Origin: Mycobacterium sp. ST-F2 | GTDB lineage: Bacteria; Actinomycetota; Actinomycetes; Mycobacteriales; Mycobacteriaceae | Direction of reading: 5' to 3' | Assembly: GCF_001905655.1 (NCBI RefSeq) | Contig: NZ_JMHT01000013.1 | Location: forward strand, 1 to 64,000 | DNA length: 64,000 nt | Shown here: positions 16,328 to 24,395 of the stretch, one piece after another | How the letters are laid out: each line of letters starts with the position of its first letter | How positions within the stretch are numbered: the stretch's first letter is position 1 | Program-made: the position numbers and the translations under genes | The notes under the pieces: model-generated | Databases searched by the model: none | What the model was told of the DNA's origin: nothing | The model's input: only the letters and a program-made list of their open reading frames with translations

Positions 16328-16333
16328 TACTGT
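16328..16333 (+). promoter_or_regulatory. -10 element of leaderless acyl-CoA dehydrogenase transcript
   Basis: TACTGT followed by 6 bases and the ATG at 16340; no ribosome-binding site is present. Confidence 0.45.
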
Positions 16334-16339
16334 TGCCGG

Positions 16340-18460
16340 ATGGACGATTTCGACGCCCTCCGCGCCGACGACGGTGACCTGGCGGAACTGCGTGCGGACG
16401 TGCGCCGGTTCCTGGCCGAGGACGCGGCCCAGTTCGGCTGGCGACCCGGCGTCGACTGCTGGTTGTCGAAGTGGGACGCCGACTTCAGCGTGCGGTTGGC
16501 GCAGGCCGGCTTCGTCGGGCTGACCATCCCGGTCGAGTACGGCGGGCGCGGCCGCAGCCACATGCACCGGTACGTGGTCACCGAGGAACTGCTGGCCCAC
16601 GGCGCGCCGGTGGCCGCACACTGGATCGCCGACCGGCAGGTCGCCCCCGCCCTCCTCACCTACGGCAGCGAGGAGCAGCGTCGTCGACTGCTGCCCCGAA
16701 TCGCCTCCGGCACTTTGTATTCCGCGATCGGCATGAGCGAACACGAGGCCGGCTCTGATCTGGCCGCCGTCGCCACCAAGGCCACCCGCACCGAGGACGG
16801 CTGGTTGCTCAATGGCAGCAAGGTGTGGACCAGCGGCGCGCACCTTGCACACCAGATCGTGGTGCTGGCCCGCACCAGCCCACTGGACCCGAAGCATCGG
16901 CACGCCGGATTCAGTCAGTTCATCGTGCCCACCGACGCCCAGGGCATCACCATCGAGCCGATCGTCCAGATGAACGGCGAACACCATTTCAACGAGGTGC
17001 TGTTCGACGACGTCGCTTTGACCGACGCCGACCTGCTCGGCACCGTCGGTGCCGGCTGGCACCAGGTGACCTCCGAGCTTGGCTTCGAGCGCAGCGGACC
17101 CGAGCGCTTCCTCTCTACGGCCACACTGCTTTTCGCACTCATCGAGGCGCTGCGGGACGATCCCCGCGCCGACGTCGGCGACCTCGTGGCGCGGCTGATC
17201 TCGCTGCGTCAGCTCTCGATCTCGGTCGCCCGGGCACTGACCGCCGGCCAGGACGCCGCCGTGCCTGCCGCGCTGGTGAAAGACCTGGGCACCCGCTTCG
17301 AGCAGGACTCCGCGGAGAGCGCCGCGGAGCTCCTGGACCGGTACGACGGCCCCGACCGCCCGCGGCTGCAGGCAATGCTGGACACCGCACGGGTGCACGC
17401 CCCGCTGTTCACGCTGCGCGGGGGCACCAATGAGGTGCTGCGCGGCATCGTCGCCAAGAACTGGACCAAACAGGCTGCGGTAAAACAGGATTCGGACGAA
17501 TTCGCGGAACTGCGCGAACTGTCCGGCCAGATCGGCCGGTCCGCACAGCCCGCCCGCACCCTGCCCTTGACCTTCGACGACGCCCTGTGGCGCACCGCGG
17601 AAAGTTCCGGACTGACCCGGTTGAGCAGCGACGAAGACGCCGGTCCGGCCGCGGCCGCCGTCGTGCTGGGGGCGTTCGCGCGCCATGCCGCCGCGGTGCC
17701 GATCGCCGAAACCGATGTCCTGGCAACATGGTTGGCCGCCGAGGCCGGCCTGACGGTGCCTGAGTCCGGGCCACTGACGCTGGCGACGGAGCGCGTCGCC
17801 ACCTGGCCGCAGTGCGGGCCGGTACTGGCAGCCACCCGCGGGCCGGATGCCCTGTACGTCGCACTACTGGATTCGCCGGTGGGCACCGCGAGTGGGCACA
17901 ATCTCGCCGGGGAGCCGCGGGCCACCATCGAGTTCGACACGGCAGCAACCGATGTCGTCCAGCTGCCGCTTGCCGTCGCCGACGAGTTGACCATCCGCGG
18001 CGCCTGGTGCCGCTGCGTACAGATCGTCGGCGCGTTCGACGCCGCCGCCGAACTCACCGTCGCGCACACCGAAACGCGAGTGCAGTTCGGCCGCCCGCTC
18101 GCCACCTTCCAGGCGGTTCAACACTCACTGGCCTCGATGCTCGGAGAGATCGAACGGGCCAAGGCCGCAACCGCCCTGGCAGTCACCGCCGCAGCCCAAT
18201 ACGGCTTCGCCGACGCCCGCACGAGCTACGCCACCACAGTGGCCAAGGTCGCGGTGGGTCGCGCCGTCGCTCCGGTGACGACCATCGCCCACCAGCTACA
18301 CGGCGCCATCGGCACGACCGCGGAACATCCACTGTGGCGTGCAACGATGCGGGCCCGCAGTTGGGCCGACGAATTCGGCAGCACCAGCTGGCACGCCCGC
18401 AGGCTCGCAACCCTCACCGCGACGACGGACCCGTGGGATGTGACGGTGGGCCGAATCTGA
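16340..18460 (+). CDS. Fused two-domain acyl-CoA dehydrogenase (FadE34-type order)
   Basis: A 706-residue fusion of two acyl-CoA dehydrogenase domains. The N-terminal half is complete and has the FAD-contacting segments (AIGMSEHEAGSDLAAV, LLNGSKVWTSGAH) and a final LRGGTNEVLRGIVA. The C-terminal half has lost the central motifs but keeps FGRPLATFQAVQHSLASML and QLHGAIGTTAEHPL. In M. tuberculosis, fused FadE34 acts in sterol side-chain degradation, so a steroid or bulky acyl-CoA substrate is possible. TACTGT (16328-16333) lies 6 bases before the ATG, indicating a leaderless mRNA. Compare the gene at 27230, where the domain order is reversed. Confidence 0.88.
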   Translation: MDDFDALRADDGDLAELRADVRRFLAEDAAQFGWRPGVDCWLSKWDADFSVRLAQAGFVGLTIPVEYGGRGRSHMHRYVVTEELLAHGAPVAAHWIADRQVAPALLTYGSEEQRRRLLPRIASGTLYSAIGMSEHEAGSDLAAVATKATRTEDGWLLNGSKVWTSGAHLAHQIVVLARTSPLDPKHRHAGFSQFIVPTDAQGITIEPIVQMNGEHHFNEVLFDDVALTDADLLGTVGAGWHQVTSELGFERSGPERFLSTATLLFALIEALRDDPRADVGDLVARLISLRQLSISVARALTAGQDAAVPAALVKDLGTRFEQDSAESAAELLDRYDGPDRPRLQAMLDTARVHAPLFTLRGGTNEVLRGIVAKNWTKQAAVKQDSDEFAELRELSGQIGRSAQPARTLPLTFDDALWRTAESSGLTRLSSDEDAGPAAAAVVLGAFARHAAAVPIAETDVLATWLAAEAGLTVPESGPLTLATERVATWPQCGPVLAATRGPDALYVALLDSPVGTASGHNLAGEPRATIEFDTAATDVVQLPLAVADELTIRGAWCRCVQIVGAFDAAAELTVAHTETRVQFGRPLATFQAVQHSLASMLGEIERAKAATALAVTAAAQYGFADARTSYATTVAKVAVGRAVAPVTTIAHQLHGAIGTTAEHPLWRATMRARSWADEFGSTSWHARRLATLTATTDPWDVTVGRI

Positions 18461-18561
18461 AAGCGCTTGTGAGCTAAGTCATTGTCCGTACCGAAAGTGC
18501 GTTCGGTCCGCTTGTGACGACCGCCATAGCGCTACCCGCGGTCCCGGTAAAAACTCGACAG

Positions 18562-19047
18562 ATGTCGAAATTGAGCGGCGCCCTGGTTGCTGCGCTGACC
18601 GTCTCCGCCTTGCCCGTCGCGACCGTCGTCGCCGCGCCCGCGCAGGCCGCCGGCACGTCCCGCCAGACCCTGATGTCGCGGACGTACACCTGCGACCGGC
18701 AGCCGATCAACTACATGAAGTTCCGCTTCCCCGCAGTGCCGACCGCCGAGATCAGTTCGGACGGGCGCACTGCCGTCGCCCATGTCGACATGCTCGACGG
18801 CGCCCGCAACGCGCAGTACGTGGTTCGGCTGATCCCGGCCCCACATGCCACCCTCGGCTGCCTGCCCGGCGACCCGAGCATCGGCACCGGGACGCTCAGC
18901 ACCGATGGCTTCGGCAACGGCAACTCGACAGTCCAGCTCTCGGTCGCCCCCGGCACCTCCGGCGTATGGGTTGCGGTCGAACTGCCGGCGCCGCATTCGC
19001 AGAGCCCGGCCGAGTTCTACAGCAGCGATTTCGTCGCGTCGGTCTGA
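18562..19047 (+). CDS. Secreted protein of unknown function
   Basis: A 161-residue protein with a classical signal peptide (MSKLSGALVAALTVSALPVA, cleavage expected after APAQA near residue 31). The mature part has two cysteines (Cys in TYTCDR and GCLPGD) that could form a disulfide, and a beta-rich composition. No family is recognised. The ATG at 18562 is chosen because the signal peptide then starts at the N-terminus; an in-frame GTG at 18514 would add 16 residues. It lies just upstream of a lipoprotein gene on the same strand. Confidence 0.7.
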   Translation: MSKLSGALVAALTVSALPVATVVAAPAQAAGTSRQTLMSRTYTCDRQPINYMKFRFPAVPTAEISSDGRTAVAHVDMLDGARNAQYVVRLIPAPHATLGCLPGDPSIGTGTLSTDGFGNGNSTVQLSVAPGTSGVWVAVELPAPHSQSPAEFYSSDFVASV

Positions 19048-19089
19048 CCCCGTTAGCCGACGGCAGCCGTCTCCCGGTAGAACAAATAC

Positions 19090-19557
19090 ATGTCCTACCG
19101 GGAGATCGTGACGTCGCGTCGACTCAAGAGCCGCCAGGCCGCAGTGCTGGCCGCCGCCCTGCTACTGGCCGGTTGCTCAGGCGACAAGCAGCCGGCGCAG
19201 CCGACCACCTCGCCAACGAGTACCGCGGCGCAGAGCACGTCGGCTGCCCCCAGCACGCCTGAAGCCGGTGCGCCGCCGTCGCCCACCAGCCGTCAGCTCG
19301 ACGGCGGGACCTGCCTGCAACTCACCGGCGCGGTGGTGAACCTGATGTCCGGCGCGTCCCCCGAGGACACGAAGGCAGCCGGGGACACCATCAACGATTT
19401 CCACCCGCCGGCCGATGTGCAGGCCGCCGTGACGCACTTCGTCAAGACCAACGGCCTGCACAGCAGCGATCCCGACCGCAGCCAATTCAGCCGCACGCTC
19501 AACAACTGGGTTGAGCAGCAGTGCCCGGTGCAGCGGTCGGAGAAGAAACCCAAGTAG
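19090..19557 (+). CDS. Putative lipoprotein
   Basis: A 155-residue protein with a basic N-terminus, a hydrophobic core and the lipobox LLAGC (Cys about 29), then a Ser/Thr/Pro/Ala-rich linker and a small domain ending in a Lys-rich tail. It should be anchored to the outer face of the cytoplasmic membrane. Function is unknown. It follows the secreted protein gene by 42 bases and converges on echA1 with a 3-base gap. Confidence 0.72.
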   Translation: MSYREIVTSRRLKSRQAAVLAAALLLAGCSGDKQPAQPTTSPTSTAAQSTSAAPSTPEAGAPPSPTSRQLDGGTCLQLTGAVVNLMSGASPEDTKAAGDTINDFHPPADVQAAVTHFVKTNGLHSSDPDRSQFSRTLNNWVEQQCPVQRSEKKPK

Positions 19558-19560
19558 CGG

Positions 19561-20355
19561 TCAGCTACCGGTCCACTGCGGGGCGCGCTTCTCCGCGAAG
19601 GCCACCGCGCCTTCGCGCGCGTCCTTCGACATGAAGATCGGGCCCAGGATGGCGCCCTGCTTCTCCCACTTCTCCGCGTCGGACCAGTCGGGCGACTCGA
19701 CGATGATGCGCTTGGTCGCGGCGACCGCGAGCGGGCCGTTGGCGGTGATGCGCTCGGCCAGCGCGAGCGCGGCATCCAGTGCGCCGCCGGGCTCGGTCAG
19801 CTCGTTGACCAGGCCCAATTCGTGCGCCCGCGTCGCGGTGAGGTTGTCGCCGGTGAGCGCGAGTTCCATGGCGATGGCGTACGGGATGCGCTGCGGCAGC
19901 CGCAGCAGTCCGCCGCCGGCGGCGACCAGACCGCGCTTGACCTCGGGAATCCCGAACGCCGACGCGTTGGAGGCGACGATCAGGTCGGCCGACAGCGCCA
20001 GCTCGGTGCCACCCGCCAGCGCGTAACCCTCGACGGCCGCGATCAGCGGCTTGGCCGGCGGGCGCTGGGTCAGACCGAAGCCACGGCTCGAGATGATGTT
20101 CTCGCCCTTGGCGAAGGCCTTCAGATCCATGCCGGCACAGAACGAGCCGCCGGCGCCGGTCAGCACGCCGACAGACAGTCCCGGGTCCTCATCGAGACGG
20201 TCCGCGGCAGCGGCCAAGCCATTACTGACCGCTGAGTTGACAGCGTTCTTGGCTTGGGGCCGATTGATGGTGATGATCAGTATGCGGTCGCGCTGTTCGA
20301 CGAGGACGGCATCTTCGCTGGGGGCTTCTTCGGTCACGACGGTGATGCTAGCCAC
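19561..20355 (-). CDS. echA1: Enoyl-CoA hydratase EchA1 (Rv0222 orthologue)
   Basis: A 264-residue crotonase that matches M. tuberculosis EchA1 closely (VLVEQRDRILIITINRP, GSFCAGMDLKAF, EGYALAGGTELALSADL). The oxyanion-hole residues lie in SFCAGMDL and GGTEL; the C-terminus ends in the typical EKRAPQWTGS. The start is GTG at 20355, giving a length like that of the orthologue; a TTG at 20379, 7 bases after a GATTAT -10-like element, is an alternative leaderless start. A perfect KstR-type palindrome at 20399-20412 lies in the divergent promoter region shared with the acyltransferase gene. Confidence 0.88.
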   Translation of the reverse strand: MASITVVTEEAPSEDAVLVEQRDRILIITINRPQAKNAVNSAVSNGLAAAADRLDEDPGLSVGVLTGAGGSFCAGMDLKAFAKGENIISSRGFGLTQRPPAKPLIAAVEGYALAGGTELALSADLIVASNASAFGIPEVKRGLVAAGGGLLRLPQRIPYAIAMELALTGDNLTATRAHELGLVNELTEPGGALDAALALAERITANGPLAVAATKRIIVESPDWSDAEKWEKQGAILGPIFMSKDAREGAVAFAEKRAPQWTGS

Positions 20356-20398
20356 AGGGGATTGGCGTCCGGCGGTCAACCAGTGAATAATCGAAAAT

Positions 20399-20412
20399 TA
20401 GAACGCGTTCTA
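20399..20412. promoter_or_regulatory. Perfect KstR-type operator between echA1 and the acyltransferase operon
   Basis: TAGAACGCGTTCTA is a perfect 14-bp palindrome and fits TnnAACnnGTTnnA exactly. It is 44 bases from the possible echA1 TTG start and 27 bases upstream of the acyltransferase GTG start, so one site could control both directions. Confidence 0.7.
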
Positions 20413-20439
20413 GTTTTTGTCGCAGCCAGAGGAGAAACC

Positions 20440-21237
20440 GTGGCCAAGCTGCCCGAAATCACCAAGTTCGACCCGGAGCTGACCGAGAAGGTCATGGGGA
20501 TTCTCCGACCGCTGCTGAAGGTCTATCACCGATCCGAGGTCCGCGGATTGGAGAACATTCCGCTGGGTGGCGCACTCGTGGTGAGCAACCACTCCGGCGG
20601 CATGCTGCCCATGGATGTGCCGATCTTCACCTCGCACTTCTACGACAAGTTCGGCTACGACCGTCCCGTCTACACGCTCAGCCACGCCATGCTGATGGTC
20701 GGGCCGACCGCCGACTTCTTCAAGAAGACCGGCTACATCCTGGCCAGCCACGAGAACGCCGACGAGGCGCTGCGCTCCGGCGGCCTCGTCGTCGTCTTCC
20801 CCGGCGGTGACTACGACGTCTACCGGCCGTCGACCGACGCCAACAAGATCGACTTCGACGGCCGCAAGGGTTACGTGAAGGCCGCGATCAACGCCGGCGT
20901 CCCGATCGTGCCGATGGTCGGCATCGGCGGCCAGGAGACGCAACTCTTCCTGACCCGCGGCGAGAAGATCGCCAAGGCCCTCGGCCCCATCGCCCGCGCC
21001 GCCCGCGCCAAGGTGGTGCCGCTGTCCATCGGCCTGCCGTTCGGACTGTCCGCCGTGCTGCCGCTCAACCTGCCGCTGCCGTCGAAGATCGTCATGCAGG
21101 TGCTGCCGCCCATCGACATCCACGCCGAATTCGGGGAAGAGCCCGACATCGACGCGGTCGACGCGCGCGTCCGTAAGGTCATGCAGGACGCCCTCGACGA
21201 ACTCGCCGAAGAGCGCCGCTTCCCGGTACTAGGCTGA
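20440..21237 (+). CDS. Lysophospholipid acyltransferase family protein (Rv1428c-like)
   Basis: A 265-residue PlsC-type acyltransferase. The catalytic motif appears as SNHSGGMLPMD (NHx4D type, residues about 50-60) and the downstream motif as VVFPGGDYDVYRP. The GTG start at 20440 has GAGGAG 6 bases upstream. It is the first gene of a three-gene run with a fatty acyl-CoA synthetase and an esterase, the same set as Rv1428c-fadD12-lipO in M. tuberculosis. The set plausibly activates, transfers and hydrolyses acyl chains. The KstR-type box upstream suggests induction with sterol or lipid catabolism. Confidence 0.85.
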   Translation: MAKLPEITKFDPELTEKVMGILRPLLKVYHRSEVRGLENIPLGGALVVSNHSGGMLPMDVPIFTSHFYDKFGYDRPVYTLSHAMLMVGPTADFFKKTGYILASHENADEALRSGGLVVVFPGGDYDVYRPSTDANKIDFDGRKGYVKAAINAGVPIVPMVGIGGQETQLFLTRGEKIAKALGPIARAARAKVVPLSIGLPFGLSAVLPLNLPLPSKIVMQVLPPIDIHAEFGEEPDIDAVDARVRKVMQDALDELAEERRFPVLG

Positions 21238-21243
21238 CCGCCC

Positions 21244-22863
21244 GTGGGTATCACCGACAAGCTGACCGCCACCGCCGGCCTGGTCAACACCATGGTGCGG
21301 GCCGGTGTCATCGCCCCGCTCCGTCCCGACAAGTATCTCCGGATCGCCAGCGCCATGGCGCGCGAAAACATGAATGTCACTTCGGGTTTCGCCAGTTCCG
21401 CGCAGCGCTGCGGCAACCGGCCGGGCTTGATCGACGAGCTCGGCACCCTGACTTTCGGCGAACTCGACCGGCGCGGCGACGCGTTCGCGGCCGCCCTGCA
21501 GATGCTGCCCTCGGCCAAGGTCGTGGGCATCATGGCGCGCAACCACCGCGGCTTCGTCGACGCGCTCATCGGAGCCAACCGCATCGGCGCAGATGTGTTG
21601 CTGCTGAACACTTCCTTTGCCGGACCGGCCATGGCCGAGGTGGTGGACCGCGAGAACGTCGACGTCATCATTTACGACGAAGAATTCACGGCTACGGTCG
21701 ATCGCGCGCTCGAAGGCCGAACCGGCACCACACGAATCGTGGCGTGGACCGACACCGAGGACCACCCGCTGACCGTCGAGTCGCTGATCATCGATCACAT
21801 GGGGCTGCAGCCGCGGCGCAGCGGCGAGAAGAGCCGGGTGATCCTGCTGACCTCCGGGACCACCGGAACTCCCAAGGGCGCCAAGCATTCCGGCGGTGGC
21901 CTGGACGCACTGAAGGCGATCCTCGACCGCACACCGTGGCGTACCGAGGAGACGACGGTGGTCGTGGCGCCGATGTTCCACGCCTGGGGCTTCTCGCAAT
22001 TGGTGTTCGCGGCGTCGATGGCATGCACCGTCGTCACGCGCCGCAAGTTCGACCCACAGGCCACCCTGGCGCTCGTCGACAAATACCAGGCAACCGGATT
22101 GTGTGTTGTCCCAGTGATGTTGGACCGCATCATGGAATTGCCGGACCACATCCGCAATCGCTACAGCGGCCGGTCGCTGCGATTCGCCGCGGCCTCCGGC
22201 TCGCGGATGCGGCCCGACGTCGTCATCTCGTTCATGGATCAGTTCGGCGACGTCATCTACAACAACTACAACGCCACCGAAGCCGGCATGATCGCCACCG
22301 CGACGCCCGCCGACCTGCGCGCCGCCCCCGACACCGCCGGCCGTCCGGCCGAGGGCACCGAGATCAAGATCCTCGACGCCGACTTCAAGGAGTTGCCGAC
22401 GGGCGAGGTGGGCACCATCTACGTGCGCAACTCGACGCAGTTCGACGGCTACACCTCCGGTACCACAAAGGATTTCCACGAGGACTACATGTCGTCGGGG
22501 GACGTCGGCTATCTGGATGCCGCCGGCCGCCTGTTCGTCGTGGGCCGCGATGACGAGATGATCGTGTCGGGCGGCGAGAACGTCTACCCAATCGAGGTGG
22601 AGAAGACGCTGCTGACGCACCCAGAGGTCGCCGAGGCCACGGTGCTGGGTGTCGACGACGAACAGTACGGCCAGCGCCTGGCCGCGTTCGTCGTGCTGGC
22701 CGACGGGGCTGCCGCCACCGAGGACGTCCTCAAGCAGCATGTGCGGGACAACCTGGCCAATTACAAAGTGCCGCGGTCGATTACGGTCCTCGCTGAATTG
22801 CCGCGAAACAGTACCGGCAAGATCGACCGCCGCGAGCTGAAGGAGCTGTCCAATGGCGCGTAA
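21244..22863 (+). CDS. fadD12: Fatty acyl-CoA synthetase (FadD12-like)
   Basis: A 539-residue acyl-adenylate-forming enzyme that converts a fatty acid, ATP and CoA to acyl-CoA. The phosphate-binding motif ILLTSGTTGTPKGAKHSGGG begins near residue 200; YNNYNATEAG and SSGDVGYLDAAGRLFVVGR are core motifs A5 and A7/A8, and the C-terminal NSTGKIDRREL contains the catalytic Lys. It starts with GTG 6 bases after the previous stop and overlaps the next gene by 11 bases, so the three genes form an operon. The symbol is by resemblance to the Rv1427c protein and its neighbours. Confidence 0.88.
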   Translation: MGITDKLTATAGLVNTMVRAGVIAPLRPDKYLRIASAMARENMNVTSGFASSAQRCGNRPGLIDELGTLTFGELDRRGDAFAAALQMLPSAKVVGIMARNHRGFVDALIGANRIGADVLLLNTSFAGPAMAEVVDRENVDVIIYDEEFTATVDRALEGRTGTTRIVAWTDTEDHPLTVESLIIDHMGLQPRRSGEKSRVILLTSGTTGTPKGAKHSGGGLDALKAILDRTPWRTEETTVVVAPMFHAWGFSQLVFAASMACTVVTRRKFDPQATLALVDKYQATGLCVVPVMLDRIMELPDHIRNRYSGRSLRFAAASGSRMRPDVVISFMDQFGDVIYNNYNATEAGMIATATPADLRAAPDTAGRPAEGTEIKILDADFKELPTGEVGTIYVRNSTQFDGYTSGTTKDFHEDYMSSGDVGYLDAAGRLFVVGRDDEMIVSGGENVYPIEVEKTLLTHPEVAEATVLGVDDEQYGQRLAAFVVLADGAAATEDVLKQHVRDNLANYKVPRSITVLAELPRNSTGKIDRRELKELSNGA

Positions 22864-24085
22864 AGCGCTGACCCTGGTGCGGTCCGTCATCGGACTCGTC
22901 AACGCCACCAACGCCGCCAGCCCCCTCATGCGCGCCGGGAACCCCGGCATGGTCACGTTCGCCTACGGCTGGCCGTCCAGCGAGGCCGCCGGCTTCGTGC
23001 TCAGTTCCTCGGTGCTGTCCGCGATCCGCCGTGGCCGCCGCGGCGATTTCTCGGGCACCACCGGCCGAATCGCATTGGGCATCACCGTGATCACCTGGGC
23101 CATCCTGGGATTCATCGTGGGTCGCAGCCGGAGTTCCCGGCCGGCGTTCGAAGAGCCGCTGCGCGACGTGATCGGCCCGGGCAACCCGGCCGATCCGGGT
23201 CTCCCGCGCCTGCCCGGCATCGCGCGCACCTTCCTGTCGCGCCGCAAGTACAACAAGAAGACCGTGAAGTACGGTCCGCACAGCGCCAACCTCGCCGACA
23301 TCTGGCGCCGCCCCGACCTGCCGCTCGACGGCAAAGCCCCTGTGCTGCTGCAGGTTCCGGGTGGTGGCTGGATGCTCGGCGACCGTCGGCCACAGGCGTA
23401 CCCGTTGATGGGCACCCTGGCCGACCGCGGCTGGATCTGCGTGTCCATCGGCTACCGCGTCAGCCCGAAGCACCAGTGGCCGGCGCACATCATCGACGTG
23501 AAGCAGGCCCTCGCCTGGATCAAGGAGAACATCGCCGACTACGGCGGCGACCCCGACTTCGTCGCGATCAGCGGTGGTTCGGCGGGCGGTCACCTGTCCT
23601 CGCTGGCCGCTCTGACCCCTGGAGATCCCCAGTGGCAGCCCGGTTTTGAGGATGCCGACACCTCGGTCGTGGCCGCGGTCCCGGTGTACGGCCGCTACGA
23701 CTGGTTCAGCTTCGACGGCCCCGGCCGCCCGGAGATGATGCAGGCCCTCGAGCAGATGATCATCAAGAAGCCGTTCGCGACCAACACCCAGGAGTTCCTG
23801 GACGCCTCCCCCATCACGCGGATCGGCCCTGACGCCCCACCGTTTTTCGTGCTGCACGGCGCCAACGACACGCTGATCGACGTCCAGGAGGGACGGGATT
23901 TCGTGGCCGCGCTGCGCGAGCGCTCGCCGGCACCGGTGGCGTACGCCGAAATCCCCTACGCCCAGCACGCATTCGACGTGTTCGGCTCGGCGCACGGCCG
24001 CTACACCGCCGAGGCCATCACCCGGTTCCTGGAGTGGGTCCGGGCCGAGAAGGCCAAGGCCGTTGCCACCGAGGAAGTCGGCTAG
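22853..24085 (+). CDS. lipO: Esterase/lipase of the alpha/beta hydrolase fold (LipO-like)
   Basis: A 410-residue hydrolase of the hormone-sensitive lipase-related family. The oxyanion motif is replaced by VPGGGWM (HGG type, with Pro for His), the nucleophile is Ser in SGGSAGG (residues about 239-245), and the acid and base are expected in the C-terminal FVLHGANDTLI and YAQHAFDVF segments. The N-terminal 90 residues are partly hydrophobic and unlike the catalytic domain. It is the last gene of the acyltransferase-fadD-lipase operon, overlapping fadD by 11 bases. No clear hairpin terminator follows. Confidence 0.87.
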   Translation: MARKALTLVRSVIGLVNATNAASPLMRAGNPGMVTFAYGWPSSEAAGFVLSSSVLSAIRRGRRGDFSGTTGRIALGITVITWAILGFIVGRSRSSRPAFEEPLRDVIGPGNPADPGLPRLPGIARTFLSRRKYNKKTVKYGPHSANLADIWRRPDLPLDGKAPVLLQVPGGGWMLGDRRPQAYPLMGTLADRGWICVSIGYRVSPKHQWPAHIIDVKQALAWIKENIADYGGDPDFVAISGGSAGGHLSSLAALTPGDPQWQPGFEDADTSVVAAVPVYGRYDWFSFDGPGRPEMMQALEQMIIKKPFATNTQEFLDASPITRIGPDAPPFFVLHGANDTLIDVQEGRDFVAALRERSPAPVAYAEIPYAQHAFDVFGSAHGRYTAEAITRFLEWVRAEKAKAVATEEVG

Positions 24086-24395
24086 CAGCTCCTACGCCAG
24101 ACGCAGGCGAACGCCGGATGCCATGTGGTGTCTCGGAGGGTGGATGCCGCCACTGTATTGCCATCGGTGGATACCGCTTCGGGATGATGCTTGATCACAA
24201 TGTGACGCTGAGAGCGTGGTCATGTGAAATGCGTCCATGACGGCGCTGTCAGACTCACGTTGTGTTCAGCACTGCTCGTTGGCATAGCGCCTACCCGCCG
24301 CCCAGGACCCACATATTGGTCAGAAGAGCCGCCCATGGTGACCGCTTACCAGCGCGATGGTGAGCAGACAGAGGTGCCCGGAAGGCGCCGTCCTG
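24086..24395. other. Gene-free interval between two converging genes
   Basis: About 310 bases between the lipO stop and the Rv0221-like stop. The DNA is less GC-rich than its surroundings; short frames here lack ribosome-binding sites and recognisable features. No clear terminator hairpin was found. Confidence 0.5.
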
